The notes under the pieces: generated by a model
The model's input: only the letters and a program-made list of their open reading frames with translations
The model's database searches: none
What the model was told of the DNA's origin: nothing
Shown: piece by piece, positions 44,234-56,512 of the stretch
How positions within the stretch are numbered: the stretch's first letter is position 1
Layout of the letters: each line of letters opens with the position of its first letter
Position numbers and translations under genes: made by a program
Assembly (NCBI GenBank): GCA_016110215.1
Contig: JADWQD010000002.1
Coordinates: 1,364,001 to 1,428,000, forward strand
Direction of reading: 5' to 3'
DNA length: 64,000 nucleotides
Source of the DNA: Capronia americana
Lineage: Eukaryota > Ascomycota > Eurotiomycetes > Chaetothyriales > Herpotrichiellaceae

Positions 44234-46467
44234 GGCCTCTGCCGGTACCGGAATCACGGTCAAACTGAATTTGTAAAATTGCAACAGAGATAGGGAAAGG
44301 ATGGGACCTTGGACTCACGGTTTTAGCCCACGTGTTGCGACTGAACTAATGATAAACTTTCCCCCAGAACGCAGGTTCATGTAGTGACATGCTCAACCGA
44401 GCCATGCGGCACGCCTGAAAAGAATGGACACCCTTCACGCTGGGTAAGGGGTTGCATGATCCTGGTCTGTTCCAATGCGGAAGCACACCAGAGAGCTGGA
44501 TCACTGCTAGTAGAGACTTTCACAACACTGGCAGAGCTGCAGAGCCGTGCCGTCCTCATGACAGTGCGGAACTCCTCCCGGAGAGTTTGATATGCGCGCC
44601 CGGTGTTCGTTTTTTTGCAAGTCAACGTGACCGTGACCGCGTCCGCGACCATGATCTCTTCAACATGCTCAGCCTTGCCACCAGCCTCGTCGACTTCCTG
44701 CCTCACCCTCTTCACTCGCGCGCCAATCAAATAAATTCCTCGCTTTTTTATGCATATGTATTTCGATCAGCAAATTCCTCTCGACAATCCCGGACAAAGT
44801 CATCCGCTTCTTGGCCACGGTTTCACAGTTAATGGGCACTTTGAGGGATGGGGTTGTCAACCACCACCGACCTTGTAGACTCGACGGAAAAAACCTACTG
44901 TCCAAATCGGACAGAAAGGTTTCACTTACCTTCGATCCAACACCGCAGCATAATGTGGATGATGGCTCAAGGGAAAAAGTTTTTGTCACTCTGCGGGACT
45001 CGAATTGCGAGGCAAGAAGTGCCGCCCGCTTCATTCACTGCTGTCATACAGCTTTCTTGGCCGGACTTCCCACCCATGTCGACACAGTGGTCTTTTCTTT
45101 TGGAGCAGGATTGGATGCGAGCCAAATACTGGCTTGATTTCTCAACATGTGCAACCATTGGCGCACGCCGACTGCGCAGAACCTAAACTGGCCAGCAAGA
45201 CTTGTTTCTCTTTGTGAACACCACAGAAAACGTCAGCATGGCAGAGGATGATGTCGAAGCAGATCCAAAACTATCATCTCTTTGCAACAGAGTTTGAGGC
45301 CGCGTAGTCGGACGCGTGAGACTCTGGCTCGAGCCTGCGACCGCCTGCGCCGTGAAGCTAGGGTCGATAAGAGCATCTGAGCATGAGGTTCAGAGTTAGA
45401 CTTCGTGGCCACCAGAAGGTGGACAGCCTGCCGATGAGTTCGGCCCTGACAGATGCTACGAGAGATGTGCCGAGCTGCACCACGTTCGAAAGTCAGCTGT
45501 CCGTGAGTGTTGAGCGTGATTGGCGGTGTTCCTGCCTCTTGTTCAGTCGGATCCATTCTCCAAGGTTTGGCCACACCCTCTTTTGACAAATGTCGATTGA
45601 CGAGAAAGTCGAACATACGTGATCGAGATAGGCTTTCTCTGGAGAAGAGGGGTCGATCTTCTTGAGAGGACTGCCGAGACACGCCCGGCGACTGAAGAGT
45701 GAGCGGATATGGACTGCATTCTACTCATACAGGCAGTTCGTCCCTGTTCGTCTCTCGCATATGCACAGGACTCGGGAGGGATCCGAGGTCCATGGTGGTG
45801 GCGGACTCCGGTCCCTGTCTTCGTGCACGTACCTGGTGTGCCTGTGCTGATCAGCCGATGGGTCTCGTAATTTTGTCCTGATGTACCGTGTATATCTCAG
45901 TCCGGCTTGAATATGGTTCGCGCACGGTAGTCAAACCACTTGTTCTCTAAACTCAATTGCAGCTGTCATGGTCCATGCTTCTCCAGATCTATTCAAAGCC
46001 CGCCCTCCCTTCCGTCCATTTGAGTTACAGTCCAAACTTCCGCGGCGCATCTGAGCACCTTCCAGAGACGCTTGGCCTTCTGCTTTCGTACAAGCTGGCC
46101 CAGATGTCTATAGTTGATAGGCTGGAGAGTGTTCTGCCCCCGGGGTTATTCAGTCTCGCTGGCTCCGCTCCACCTCCAGGTTGATTCTTTCCGGATGCCC
46201 CAGACAGGTTTGTCTACACCTGCCCATTCTATCCTTATCCATCGTTCTAAAGAGGGATGGACGGAGCTAGTATCGCTATTGGCCCGTCGACAGAGCGTCC
46301 CCTATCATGCTCACCCCGTAATGGCCCCCTCCACCGATTTTACCTTCTGCTCAACACCCCATTGGCATCTCTTTGTGACTTCAGCCTCAGCCTCCGGTCA
46401 ATGCGTCTTCCGTCCTGGCGGCCTATAAGTAGGCCCGCCACGATCGACATGTCGGTTCTGGTTAGCT
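44234..46467. other. 2.2-kb gap; upstream region of the bZIP gene
   Basis: No frame with a recognised product. It ends with a TATA-like sequence at 46423-46431 (CTATAAGTA), 37 bp before the bZIP ATG. An ATG at 46450 opens an out-of-frame reading that overlaps the bZIP start and stops at 46535. A TTAG just before 46464 could be a splice acceptor if the gene has an upstream exon. Confidence 0.45.
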
Positions 46468-47334
46468 ATGGCGTCCGACAGCAGTGCCAGTTCAGCCTCC
46501 ATGGAGCCCAAGTCGAGGCAGGAGCGGATCCGTGACAACCAACGACGCAGTCGAGCACGGAGGCAGGAGTACCTAGCTGATCTAGAAAGAAAGCTGAACG
46601 AATGCCATGTTATGTGTCGCGAGGCCGAGCTGCAGCGCACCGCCTTCGCCGATCTACAAGCCGAAAATGCACGTCTGCGAGGTATCTTGAACGGCGTCGG
46701 CATCAATCCCAACTCTGCCGAGGAGCTTGGACGCCAAAACGTGGCGGCGCAAACTGGCCATGCCGTCGAGCCTGTGCACCGGCAGATTAGACCGAAATTC
46801 CAGCAGCCATTCCCAGACGAACATTCGGTCACCACGACTTCGACAGAACCAGCATCGAGTCCTGAGCTGTACTGTCCGACAACCCCAGCTTCCTCACAGC
46901 TTTTCGCGTCGGCTCCTGCCTTGCCAGAGGACCATCCCAGCGCGTTTGGTTGCCAGCACCCCGTGCCGTTCTTGGCCGCTCCCACCACAGACGCGATGAA
47001 TTTATCTCTGGCTGCCGACGTCTCACCAACTTTGGAGGGTTGGACCCTCGGGCCCGATGGCCAGGAGTCTATGGTGTTCCCGTTTAATTGCAACACTTTT
47101 CTTGGCCCGTCCGATGGACGACTCCTAATGGACGACGGAAACACTGTTCAGGGCTCTGTCGCCAAAATGATGATTGATCAATACTACCCTACGCCAACGG
47201 AGATGGAGGAGATCAAAGCACGACTTGCCCCAGGATACGCTCTACCGGGGTCTTCCGACCCTGGATGTCGGGTGAATCCACACCACCTGTTCGATGTCCT
47301 GCAGGACATGAACTCTAGAGGTATATACGGCTGA
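46468..47334 (+). CDS. bZIP transcription factor, single exon
   Basis: A 288-residue nuclear protein. The basic region IRDNQRRSRARRQEYLADLE (residues 21-40) contains the bZIP N-x7-R signature (Asn24, Arg32) and is followed by a leucine zipper to about residue 74 (LERKL...LQAENARLRGIL), with Cys in some heptad positions. The middle is Pro/Ser/Thr-rich. The C-terminal part has MIDQYYPTPTEMEEIKARL and NPHHLFDVLQDM, a tail I have seen only in fungal bZIP-like hypotheticals. Target genes are unknown. Nothing links it to the glutaminase 1 kb downstream other than position. Confidence 0.88.
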   Translation: MASDSSASSASMEPKSRQERIRDNQRRSRARRQEYLADLERKLNECHVMCREAELQRTAFADLQAENARLRGILNGVGINPNSAEELGRQNVAAQTGHAVEPVHRQIRPKFQQPFPDEHSVTTTSTEPASSPELYCPTTPASSQLFASAPALPEDHPSAFGCQHPVPFLAAPTTDAMNLSLAADVSPTLEGWTLGPDGQESMVFPFNCNTFLGPSDGRLLMDDGNTVQGSVAKMMIDQYYPTPTEMEEIKARLAPGYALPGSSDPGCRVNPHHLFDVLQDMNSRGIYG

Positions 47335-48363
47335 AATCAAGTCATTGGATTTCGCCATGTGTTCTGGCATGCGAAACTCAATGCCTTCAAATGCCTGCGC
47401 CTCTCAAACCAATACGGCTAAATCCGCAAGACCTCGAAAGAGAAGAGCTTCGAGCAGAGGGCGTACGGTGGCCGCAAGTGCTTGCCCGCAGTCGATACCC
47501 TGTGTGGCGACAGCAACAGGCATGGCCAACTCGAAGGTGTTGCTTTGCGGCAGGCCCGCTCTAAGTCCAGGCCAGCCTGTGGCCAAAACAGAGCTGTAGG
47601 GTCACGAAGAGGGTCGACAGACCGACGCTAGGAAGTGGACGACAAGCGTTTCGGCGACGCTGACAACCGGGACAATTGAGGTCGGATGGGACAATGATGG
47701 CAAAGCGCAGATCAATGAGAGACAGCGGACAGACCCTTCAGGTCCTCTTCTCATACCGCTCTTCCCGCGCGATTCGGCGGGTGAGCCTGACGACCATGGC
47801 AAGCCCGGTCAGCATGCCGAAGAAGACACCGCACGCTTCGCGACGGAGGAGTAGTCAACATTGGTGACGAGAATAGCTCTTGCGTTATTGCTTGACGTAC
47901 TAGGCGGCGGAAGGCGAGAGATCAGGAGCAGATAGCGTCACTTGTTTTCGTATCAGTGTTAGCGGACAGATGAATCCAGTTTGACTTGATATCTTGGTGT
48001 CGCACACTCGAGCTCGCCAGACTTGTGGTGGGCGCCGCAGTTCTCTTCGCTCCCTCGTGTTACGCAGCCAAGCGGAGGCTAAAGACGATGCCAGGAACAG
48101 GCATAGTGTAACATGGGGTTGCCGAGGGATTTCTCCTTGTCGTCACTGGCCAGTCGCCGTCGATGCCGTCATTGCGTGATTGGAGAAGCAGCGTCCCAGC
48201 CGGCGACAGCTTGGTCGGCTGACCATCAGCATCCTGCTTCCTCCCGCACAATCAGCTTCCATTCTTTCGCTCGGGCAGCTCCTCCATTTTTCGCTGGTTT
48301 CAAGCTCGCTATTGTTAAGTTGTACCCTTTGAGCAGGTCGTTTTCTCATCTGCTGCGCCCGTC
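47335..48363. other. Intergenic; upstream region of the glutaminase gene
   Basis: Roughly 1 kb with only short, conflicting frames. Presumed to hold the glutaminase promoter. Confidence 0.4.
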
Positions 48364-50911
48364 ATGCGGCTGGTTTCCGCATTGGCAGTTTTGGCTGCGG
48401 CCATTCCCCCTCTGGTCGAATCTTCGCGCCTGACCCCTCCGGTGTTGCCGTTGATTGTGCGGAACCCGTACTTGAGCACATGGCTGGGCAATGCGAGAGA
48501 CCCGCCGTGGGAGAAATGGCCGATGTTCTGGACAGGTCAGGAGATTGGCTTCTCCATCCTCGCCAGCGTGTCGGAACAGCGGACGGTCTATCCTTTGCTG
48601 GGACGGCCACAAGACTCTCTCCCGAAGAAGGATCAGAAGTATGTCCCTGCTACCTGAACTCTAGACGTCGATCTGACTTCAGTGCAGCTACACCACCGCC
48701 TACCCCATCTATCGCGGCGCGACGTACGATGCCTCGACGACCAACCTGTCTTACTCCCTCCCCCTCCCAGCGTTCTACTCGGAATCCAGCCATATCGAGA
48801 TTACTGTCTCGTTCTTGTCCCCCATAACGCCCACATCGACCCTCAGACAGTCGATTCCTGCGAGTTATGTCACCGTCTACGTCTCGGGCAACGTGGCTGT
48901 CGATATATACATGGACGTGAACGGCCAATGGGTGAGCGGCGATCGAGGCAGTAAAATTGTCTGGGGACTCGACTACACAGCTTTGGAGGACACGTCTTAC
49001 GGGTTTAAGACGTGGAAAGTGAAGAGGGCTGTAGAGCAGCTCTTTACCGAATTCCAAGACCGCGCTGAATGGGGCACCTTATACTTCTCGGGGCCTTCGG
49101 ACGTGCGACATGAAGCTGGCGTTTCGGCTCGATTGAGGCAGCGTTTTGCCGGGTCCGGCACGCTTGGAGACCGGATCGACCAGGACTTCCGCTCCATCAT
49201 GGACGACGAGCCGGTATTTGCGTTTGTGAAGTCGTTTCCCCTGAACGGCACATACAGTTCACACCACCACCAGAGCGTCACGTTTACAATCGCGCACATC
49301 CAGGACCCAGTGGTCCAATATGCGGCGGCTCGAGGCTTGACCTTCATGCGACCACTGTGGGAGTCTTACTTCCCCACCGTCCAAGAAGTCCTCACTTTCC
49401 ACTATCTCGACTTTCACCACGCCAGTAAATTAGCAGCTAACTACTCGGCACAACTGGCCATCGACGCGTACAAGTCGGGCGCTGAGGACTATGTGGATAT
49501 CGTGGCCCTATCTGCCCGCCAGGTGCTTGGTGCAACGAGCTTCTCCGGCACGCCTGACGACCCAATATTGTTCTTGAAGGAGATCTCCTCGAATGGGAAC
49601 TTTCAGACTATCGATGTGATATTCCCTGCCTTCCCGTTCTTCCTGTACACCAACCCGCGGTGGCTCGGATACCTGCTGGAACCGCTGATTGAGCATATGT
49701 TGAGCGGGCAATATCCTAACAAGTATGCCATGCACGACCTAGGCTTTCATTTCCCCAATGCCACTGGCCATCCTCTCGGACAGGACGAATACATGCCGGT
49801 GGAAGAGTGTGGAAATATTCTCATCATGGGTCTGGCCCTGGCCAACGCGTTGAAGAATGGCGAGGGTTGGTCCGCCTCTGCCGCATGGCAGCCCATGACC
49901 GGTGTGCCAGTGCCGACGGTCTTGTCAGAAAACATTGCCCCCTTGTCTGTAGGCAAGGACGATGATATTCTCTACATTGACAATGCCTGGGCCGGTCAGC
50001 CCGATAGCCTGAACAGAGCCAAAAAGTGGGTACACAGGAGCTATAGACTATGGAAGCAGTGGACAAGCTACCTGGTTGAATTCTCCTTGCTGCCCCACAA
50101 CCAGCTGTCAACTGACGATTTTGCCGGCTGGCTGGCACTGCAAACAAACCTGGCCCTCAAGGGCATAATTGGGATCAAAGCCATGGCTGGCATCGCAGAG
50201 ATCGCGGAGTATCATGAAGACGTCAAGGTGTTCAACAACATCTCCAAGGCCTACATCGCAAAATGGGAGGAATACGGCATCTCTCGAGACAAGACCCATG
50301 CCAAGGTCGCCTACAACTGGTACGGTTCTTGGACCACCACCTACAACCTATACGCGGACAGCCTGCTGTGCTTCCACCTTGGGGACAACTCTTCGTCGGC
50401 AAGCACGACGTCGATCGCAGGACGTTTGGAGTATCAGAAGCCACTCAAGGAGTCTATTCCTGGGGACAAGGATGGCTTCGTCCCCAAACATATATATCAA
50501 ATGCAAAGCGACTGGTACTACGCAGTGCGACAGAAGTACGGCCTGCCTCTCGATTCGAGGCACTTGTACACCAAGACCGATTGGGAATTCTTCGCCATGG
50601 CCGTTGCGGCTCCCAAGGTTCGAGCTGAGATTTTGCAATCGGTCGCAAAGTGGGTGAACGAGACCGTGACAGATCGACCGTTCACAGACCTCCACCAAAC
50701 GGAAGGGCGAGGGGAATTCCCCGGGCCAAACTTCTTTGCTCGACCTGTCGTGGGAGGTCATTTTGCATTCTTGACTCTGGGACAAGCGTGCGGCGGGAGA
50801 GCCAATGATGGCTTGAAATTCTTGGATGACAGTGTCGTGAAGGAGATGGATGTAGAAGCGATTCTGAAGGCGGAAATGGCGGATGGCGGATGGCACACGC
50901 TTGAGCTATAG
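48364..50911 (+). CDS. Secreted glutaminase, GtaA family, two exons
   Basis: Extracellular enzyme converting glutamine to glutamate. Exons 48364-48638 and 48688-50911 (49-bp intron with CTGAC branch) give 832 residues, somewhat longer than Aspergillus GtaA. The N-terminus is a signal peptide (MRLVSALAVLAAAIPPLVES). Then come PPVLPLIVRNPYLSTWLGNA and WPMFWTGQEIGFSILASV, the opening pattern of the GtaA family. Splicing gives KKDQ-NYTTAYPIYRGATYDA. Later conserved blocks are WGTLYFSGPSDVRHEAG, YMPVEECGNILIMGLALANA, KGIIGIKAMAGIAEI and ARPVVGGHFAFLTLGQA. Several N-x-S/T sites fit secretion. Family function is known; activity of this copy is inferred. Confidence 0.93.
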
Positions 50912-51318
50912 GACTACAACATCGTCGCCGTCATCGTGTGGAGGAGTCAGTATGACTATATATTGTTGGCATCGTATCGATAGCACCAATCTTATGAACC
51001 CACCCACGTCGATTATTTCAGGTCCTTCGTCGCGAAAGTCAACTTTTACCACTTACGACTCCCGAGGACAGCGATGATTCTGAATCCAGCCGTATGTACT
51101 AGTGGAGCATTCATGTTTCCACCGCAACGTGAGTCCAGTCTGGTCTGGTCCGGTCCGGGCGTTAAGCATCGCTGTTGTTACAGTACTTGAATTACGGAGT
51201 ACATATGGAGTATTTTTGGAGACAATGCTGAGAGATGCGGATTAGACTGGACTGGGCTGGGTTGGGCTGGGGTTGACAACTATGTACGTACATAATACCT
51301 ACCTCTTTCTTCCGTCCC

Positions 51319-51427
51319 AGGCTACCGTATCGTGATCGATAAATGTACCTACCTACCTACCTACCTACCTACCTGGCTATCTCCTCCTTTTATCCTAGGC
51401 TACCTTATCGTGATCGAAAAATGTACC
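51319..51427. repeat. 31-bp direct repeat flanking a tetranucleotide run
   Basis: AGGCTACC-TATCGTGATCGA-AAATGTACC occurs at 51319-51349 and 51397-51427 with two mismatches, a period of 78 bp. The (TACC)n run begins inside the 3' end of the first copy, suggesting slippage or tandem duplication followed by expansion. Confidence 0.9.
51346..51374. repeat. (TACC)n microsatellite
   Basis: About seven perfect TACC units. Confidence 0.95.
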
Positions 51428-51892
51428 GTACTGTACCGCTGCAACGGACGACTCGGCTGTTTACATAGGTAGTCGTATGGGATTTGACGGAGTATCACTT
51501 GTAGCAGCAACACGGCCATGGCTTCACCGTCAGGGATAGTATCTTGACCTGAGTGTCTTCAGGATCTTTCTGACCTGCTGCGCTATCCGTTCCCAATGCT
51601 GTATTAGGTGCCTATAGAAACGATGTGTCGCTTGGTGGTGCTATTACTGTCTCTCCTCCGCTTTTCTCGCTCACATACACACACACTCTCTCCCCATCCT
51701 CTGTCTGTCTGTGCATGTGTCTGTCTACCTTTAATGTGACATTCAGTTCATGGGCGGCTCCTCTTTCAAGCCATGAAGAATATACTGTGCTTCATGGATC
51801 GCCAACTCCAGGCTTGTCGATATTCATCCACGTGCACTTCCGGTGAACCAGTTGAACTTTGTTTGTCCCCTCCTCTCAGTCCTCCTCTTTGC

Positions 51893-54800
51893 TTAATCTC
51901 TCTTCTCCCGAATATCCCCCGGCACGACACCGACGTTCCTCTCGTAGTCCTCGGCCACGACGTCTAGATTGAACTCGGCTTCGCCGACCAGCCTCTTCGT
52001 ATCCGCCAGCAGGTCCGCCAGATCCTCGCTCAGCATGGTGGTGCTGACCTGCATGACTGCAAAGGCACTGTATCCGGGTTCGCAGACGTGTTTCGTGCTC
52101 AAGATATCCGAGTCGAGCGAGCAGAGCATTTCGCCGATGTGGAAGCGTTCGGGCGCCTTCAGGTACGGCGGGAGGGGTTTGCCGCTGCCGATGGCGCCGG
52201 AGAGGATGGCAAGCAGGGAGGTCACGCTGTGCGAAGTGAGCTCGAGGGACGCGATGAGTTGCTTGAAATCCTTGAGCCAGGTGCCGTCGTCGCTGGAAGA
52301 TGTGTCAGTGAGGGCATTGGGAGAGGCGAGGCCATGGCCTGACGTGGGCAGTTCTTTGAACGTTTTGGTCGTCCATGCGATCATCGCCGTGAAGCGCAGG
52401 ATGCTGGAGAAAGAAAAAAAAAAGCAGTTAGCACCTGTGAGTTGCTAATCAATTGGGTGGGAGAGACTATGTGTACTCACTTTTGCGTGTGGGTCAATAG
52501 CCGCTCGTAGAGCTCCCTAGGAAACCTCCCTCCAAACGTAGGTTCCCACTTGATGAACTTCAGATGGTTCTGCATCGCTTGGATCAGGATCAGTTCCTTG
52601 GCGAACAGCTGGGTGCGAGCCTTTTCCAGCCTGCGGATCGGGCTTTTCTTGTCGTGAATGTCTCCTTCCAGGCCCTTCAGCCGGAGGGACACCGATTTGT
52701 GTGACGCACTGTAGTATTGTCCAAGCAGATACAGCGTGTTTCCGAGATCGCGCCGCATTTCGCTTCGTGCCGTCGTCACGCTAGGAAAGTATGTGAACAA
52801 ACAGGCAACGCCTACGCCGCCGAGAACACACGCCAGTCGGTAAGGTGCCAGTTCGTAGACCGGATGGAAGAGCTGGCCATTCGATTCGGAGATTCTGACA
52901 CCCACCTGCTTGACTTGCAGCTCGTAGGCCACGATCAACATGATGGTGATCATGCCGATCATGGGGATGACCGGGTCGTTCGGTTTGGTGACCAAGAGAT
53001 AGTGGTAGAGAAACATGGTGAGACCAACAAACACGATCACCCCCGCAGTATGGCCGTCCACAATGTACCAGTCGATGTAAGAGAGCACCATGGCGAGGAA
53101 CGTGCCGAAAATCCTCACGAACTGACCGTACATGCCCGACCCGGCCGTCTGAGTCATCGAGATGGCCACCATGATGGCTCCCCAGATGATACGCTGCTTG
53201 ATGTAGAACTCTTGCGAGTTGCGCAGGAAGGCGGAAAGCGCGACGATCATGGTTCCCGTTGCGACCTTGAAGCCGAACCAGGATTCCTTGGAGCCGAACA
53301 GTCGAGGTATCAGTCGGAAATAGTCTGTTGTCTTCTCCCACCACGTCACCGGAGGCAGATGTTCGGGGTCTCGATGTACGCCGAATGCATCTCCCAAGTA
53401 CACCGTCGGGGTGCCGCTTCGGTAGGCGTATGCGGTGTAGTCCAGATTGCTGTCCTCGCGGAGAATAACTGCCCACGCCCACTTTTTCCAGTGCCTCCAG
53501 CTGGGCACGATCAGGCGCTTTTTCTTCATGGTGCCATCCTCGACTTTCGAGTCGGCGAATCGTACCAAGTCCAGGATACCTGTTGCGGTGGCGACGACGC
53601 AGTACTCAATCTTTGAGAGATCAGCCAAGGCTCAGAACGAAGGTGGCACACTCACATCGAGCAGCAGGTACAACTGGGATGTATGTCGCTGATGCAAAGC
53701 CTTGTTTGCTACTTGAGATGACTCCATGCCGTTCAGTCGACACCAATCTTTCAACGGTCCTTCTCGTTCAAGCAGAAAGTGATTGATGGTCTTTTCAAGA
53801 TACTTGGCGAAGCCCTTTCCTTCCGGTAAGTCGGCCCCTCGGGCCTCGAGTTCTTCTTTGGTCGAGAATGCCGGCTTCTTCGTGATTCGCAAGGTGTAAA
53901 ACGCATAGTCGAGCCCCTCGATCATTGCCTGCCACAAGAGTTTGAAGGCCGGGTCAATCTGGCCAAAGAGCAAGCTCCATCGTTCTCTTTCTGCGTCGCT
54001 TAGTGACCGATCCGACGCCTCGGAGCCGGAGCCGTCTTTGTGAGTTCTGACCGACGTCCATCCGCCTTGCTTTTCGACTCGGTCGTTCACCTGAATGGCC
54101 GTTTCCAGCCCAGAAATGGGGATGAGAATGTTTCTCAGCATCTTGCAGATGCAGGAATAGTCCTTCCCGGACAATTTGCTGAAGGTGACTTCACGCTTGA
54201 CATATCGCAATTCCGACTGGATCTTAATCTGACATTCGGTTGCCACCGCCGTAAGAGCTTTCCACTTGTCGGCTTCGGGCCAGGGCGTCAGGCGCTCAGT
54301 AGGCTCCCCGGCTTCACTGTCACTCTCGATACTGCTTGCTTTGCTTGCATTGTTCCAATCACGTGAGGGGAGGGAGACGAGCAACGCCCCTTTCGCGTCA
54401 ATGACGCCTTTGAGGACATGGAGATATTCGTTCAGGGTCAGGGTGATCAAATCCATCGAGGTGATGGGTAGGATGGCGAAGTGGACGGCAAAAGCCAGCC
54501 CGAATCCGACGAAGAATGTGTCAAGGAGGCGTCGTGCTAAATTCAGACGGTCAGCCCAATTCCTGGTTGATTGGAGGCCGTAAGTACTTAGGGAATATGC
54601 TTGTTCCATCTCCGGAAAGATGGCGCCATAGAGAGATGTGATGTTGATGTAGATGCCGAAAACAATCAATGGGAGAAAATACTGTGGTCGAAAGGCGCGG
54701 AAACTGCTCTGATCGTCAGCACGTGGAATTGCGTCCTTGACGAGAGACTAACGTATTGTAGGCCCAGAGCCAAAAGAAGAACCAGACTGCCAGGCAGGCA

Positions 54801-55416
54801 CTAGCAGCCGCATTGTAGGGGACAATTTGCGCATGTGGCACCGGTCCATTGCTTCGCGGTTCTGCTGAAAGGTGGGTGGTGTTCTGCCGGGCTTTGATGG
54901 CTGTCCACATGTAGAGGAGTGATATTGCCGCCGCGAGACAAGTCAGGAACTAAGATACACTGAGCCATGGGTCATCTGGGTTGGCGTCGACGAGGGACGT
55001 ACACAAGTGACAAAGAAATTCTGCAAGAATCTGGCCCGTGGTAGGATAGGGACGACGAAAAGTGACATGATGGGGATGAGATAGCCGATGGTTGAGTAGT
55101 GATCCGACACGCTCTTAGCTTGATATCTGACCTGGTGAGCTCCTGTCAATCGACTATTCTTCGAGCGAAACGTACATCGCAAGCCCGATTGTAGGCGCAA
55201 CAGCTCCCCTAGCGATAATCTGTTAGACGAATCGCAAAAGCCTGGCTGGCATTGGAGACGGTATGCCATGTTTGCTGGAAAGAATCTCGCCGTCTGGCCT
55301 TGAGTCTGGCCTTGAACAACGTACTTGAACATCAGCAACAACACGGGGAGGTTCAGCTTCAACCCCAGCTTATCGTTGAGCCTCTTCAGCACCGACGGTT
55401 TCTTGGAGTCCGCCAT
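51893..55416 (-). CDS. Fungal aromatic-acid-exporter-like (putative ER transporter, ArAE_2/FUSC) protein, seven exons
   Basis: A 1044-residue membrane protein. Exons are 55416-55325, 55208-55176, 55126-55003, 54949-54753, 54703-53656, 53610-52481 and 52403-51893; all seven keep one frame. The 33-bp second exon encodes GAVAPTIGLA. Order: hydrophilic start MADSKKPSVLKRLNDKLG, a first six-helix bundle (IYQAKSVSDHYSTIGYLIP, FFVTC-FLTCLAAAISLLYMW, AYNT-FRAFRPQYFLPL), a long hydrophilic middle of about 350 residues, then a second FUSC-like bundle (KVATGTMIVALSAFLRNSQE, IIWGAIMVAISMTQTAGSGM) and a DUF2421-type C-terminal domain (ATARSEMRRDLGNTLYLLGQ-like region and cytosolic helices). Relatives are annotated as fungal aromatic acid exporters or ER transporters. 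Substrate is unknown. The 45-bp intron at 53655-53611 is the shortest here. Confidence 0.9.
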
Positions 55417-56512
55417 GTTGTCGATCGGTATTTTCTCGGGTTCGAACTCGACTCACGCGATCGAAAGGGTTACTGCAGCATGGGGAAAAGGCAAGTTCGT
55501 GACTTGTGACATGGAACTGCTGTGTTTCCTGCGGCAGTTACTCAATCAGAAAGGGATGATGCTGGACAGTAAACAACAAACGAAACAATTCACGCGTTTG
55601 TGATGAAGCTCGTGGCGTGATGGCTCAGAGACGAGCCCAAGGCGTACAGCAGGAAAAAGGTCTTTGATGAAGAACAGTCGGATATTGGTACTCGTCGCAG
55701 CCGAGACCCCGGTCCATGTCCAACAAGGGGGCCTATTTCTCAGCGGCCACTCGTGCGGGACGCATGCATATCAGTAAGCCTTTGCCTAAGCATCCATTAG
55801 ATACCCGATTTGGATGCATCGAACGAGGCTGAAAGCTTTGGGCCAGGCGTCGTGTCGCGCTACTAACGGACATGTGTCATTTTAGAGCGCCGACATTACC
55901 GAGCCCGCGCCCAGCACTCCTGCCAAAGAGCGAGCTCAATTTCGTATAGGTTTTCATGGGCTGGCATCGCATCTGCTTGACTGGCGTGGTAAGGAGCTTC
56001 ATGTTTGGGTGACAGGAAAGGAAATAGGATGAATGTGGTCTTGGCGTTGAGTAGTAAGCATCCGAGCGCCCACTTGGCTATACTAGGACTAGCGGGTTCG
56101 GGAGCCTTACTCATCTCCTCGGCGCACCCATTCCAGAGGCAATCCACGCTAATGCTCAACGCGGAGTTTGCAGAAGTTGCGCTGGGCGATTTGCACGGCG
56201 ATGGCATTCGTTGATTGACTAGCGGCAGGGCTGAGCACCCACAAGAGCCTGTCTGATGTTTGTTAGTGTTTCACAGGGTCAGGTTCCGTACAGCCTTGCA
56301 GCGGGTCATCCGAGCTCCCGTGCTCTCGATACCACATGGTTGGAAGTCATTGATATTGTATCTAGATCTGTTGACCCCGCGAGTAGGAACCAGATCGTGC
56401 CTGCTTACTGAAAAGCATGCGCAATCCCAGGTACCGAAAGCCACTTGCAGATGCCGTCGCCCCTTGCTCGGTATGCCTGCTACCCGCGGTGCCACATCGG
56501 GTGTTCCGGTCT
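55417..56512. other. Intergenic; exporter promoter and Pol5 3' flank
   Basis: 1.1 kb. A minus-strand frame with ATG at 56207 (103 codons) and an overlapping plus frame both lack family features. GGTTCGAACTC at about 55438 resembles a tRNA B box, but no A box or cloverleaf accompanies it. Confidence 0.4.

Larger units (their letters stand above)
50912..51892. other. Intergenic between convergent genes, repeat-bearing
   Basis: Shared 3' flank of the glutaminase and the exporter. It contains a tetranucleotide run, a 31-bp direct repeat (both listed), several GTAC-rich palindromic bits (51193-51215 and 51421-51437) and a C/T-CA-rich stretch at 51650-51730. Confidence 0.6.

Noticed and set aside
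46398..47144. 248-codon minus-strand frame opposite the bZIP gene
   Set aside because: Antisense shadow; the plus strand has a complete basic-zipper motif with ATG and stop.
48650..49057. Minus-strand frame over the start of the glutaminase
   Set aside because: Shadow frame; the plus strand is continuous with the family sequence.
52717..53616. 299-codon plus-strand frame opposite the exporter
   Set aside because: His/Asp/Arg-rich shadow of the exporter's coding strand; the minus-strand product has clear membrane domains and joins neighbours by splicing.
55430..55455. tRNA-like B box (GGTTCGAACTC)
   Set aside because: No A box at the right distance and no foldable acceptor stem nearby.
55896..56214. 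Overlapping minus (103 codons) and plus (69 codons) frames between the exporter and Pol5
   Set aside because: Both are near chance length, conflict with each other and match nothing I recognise.
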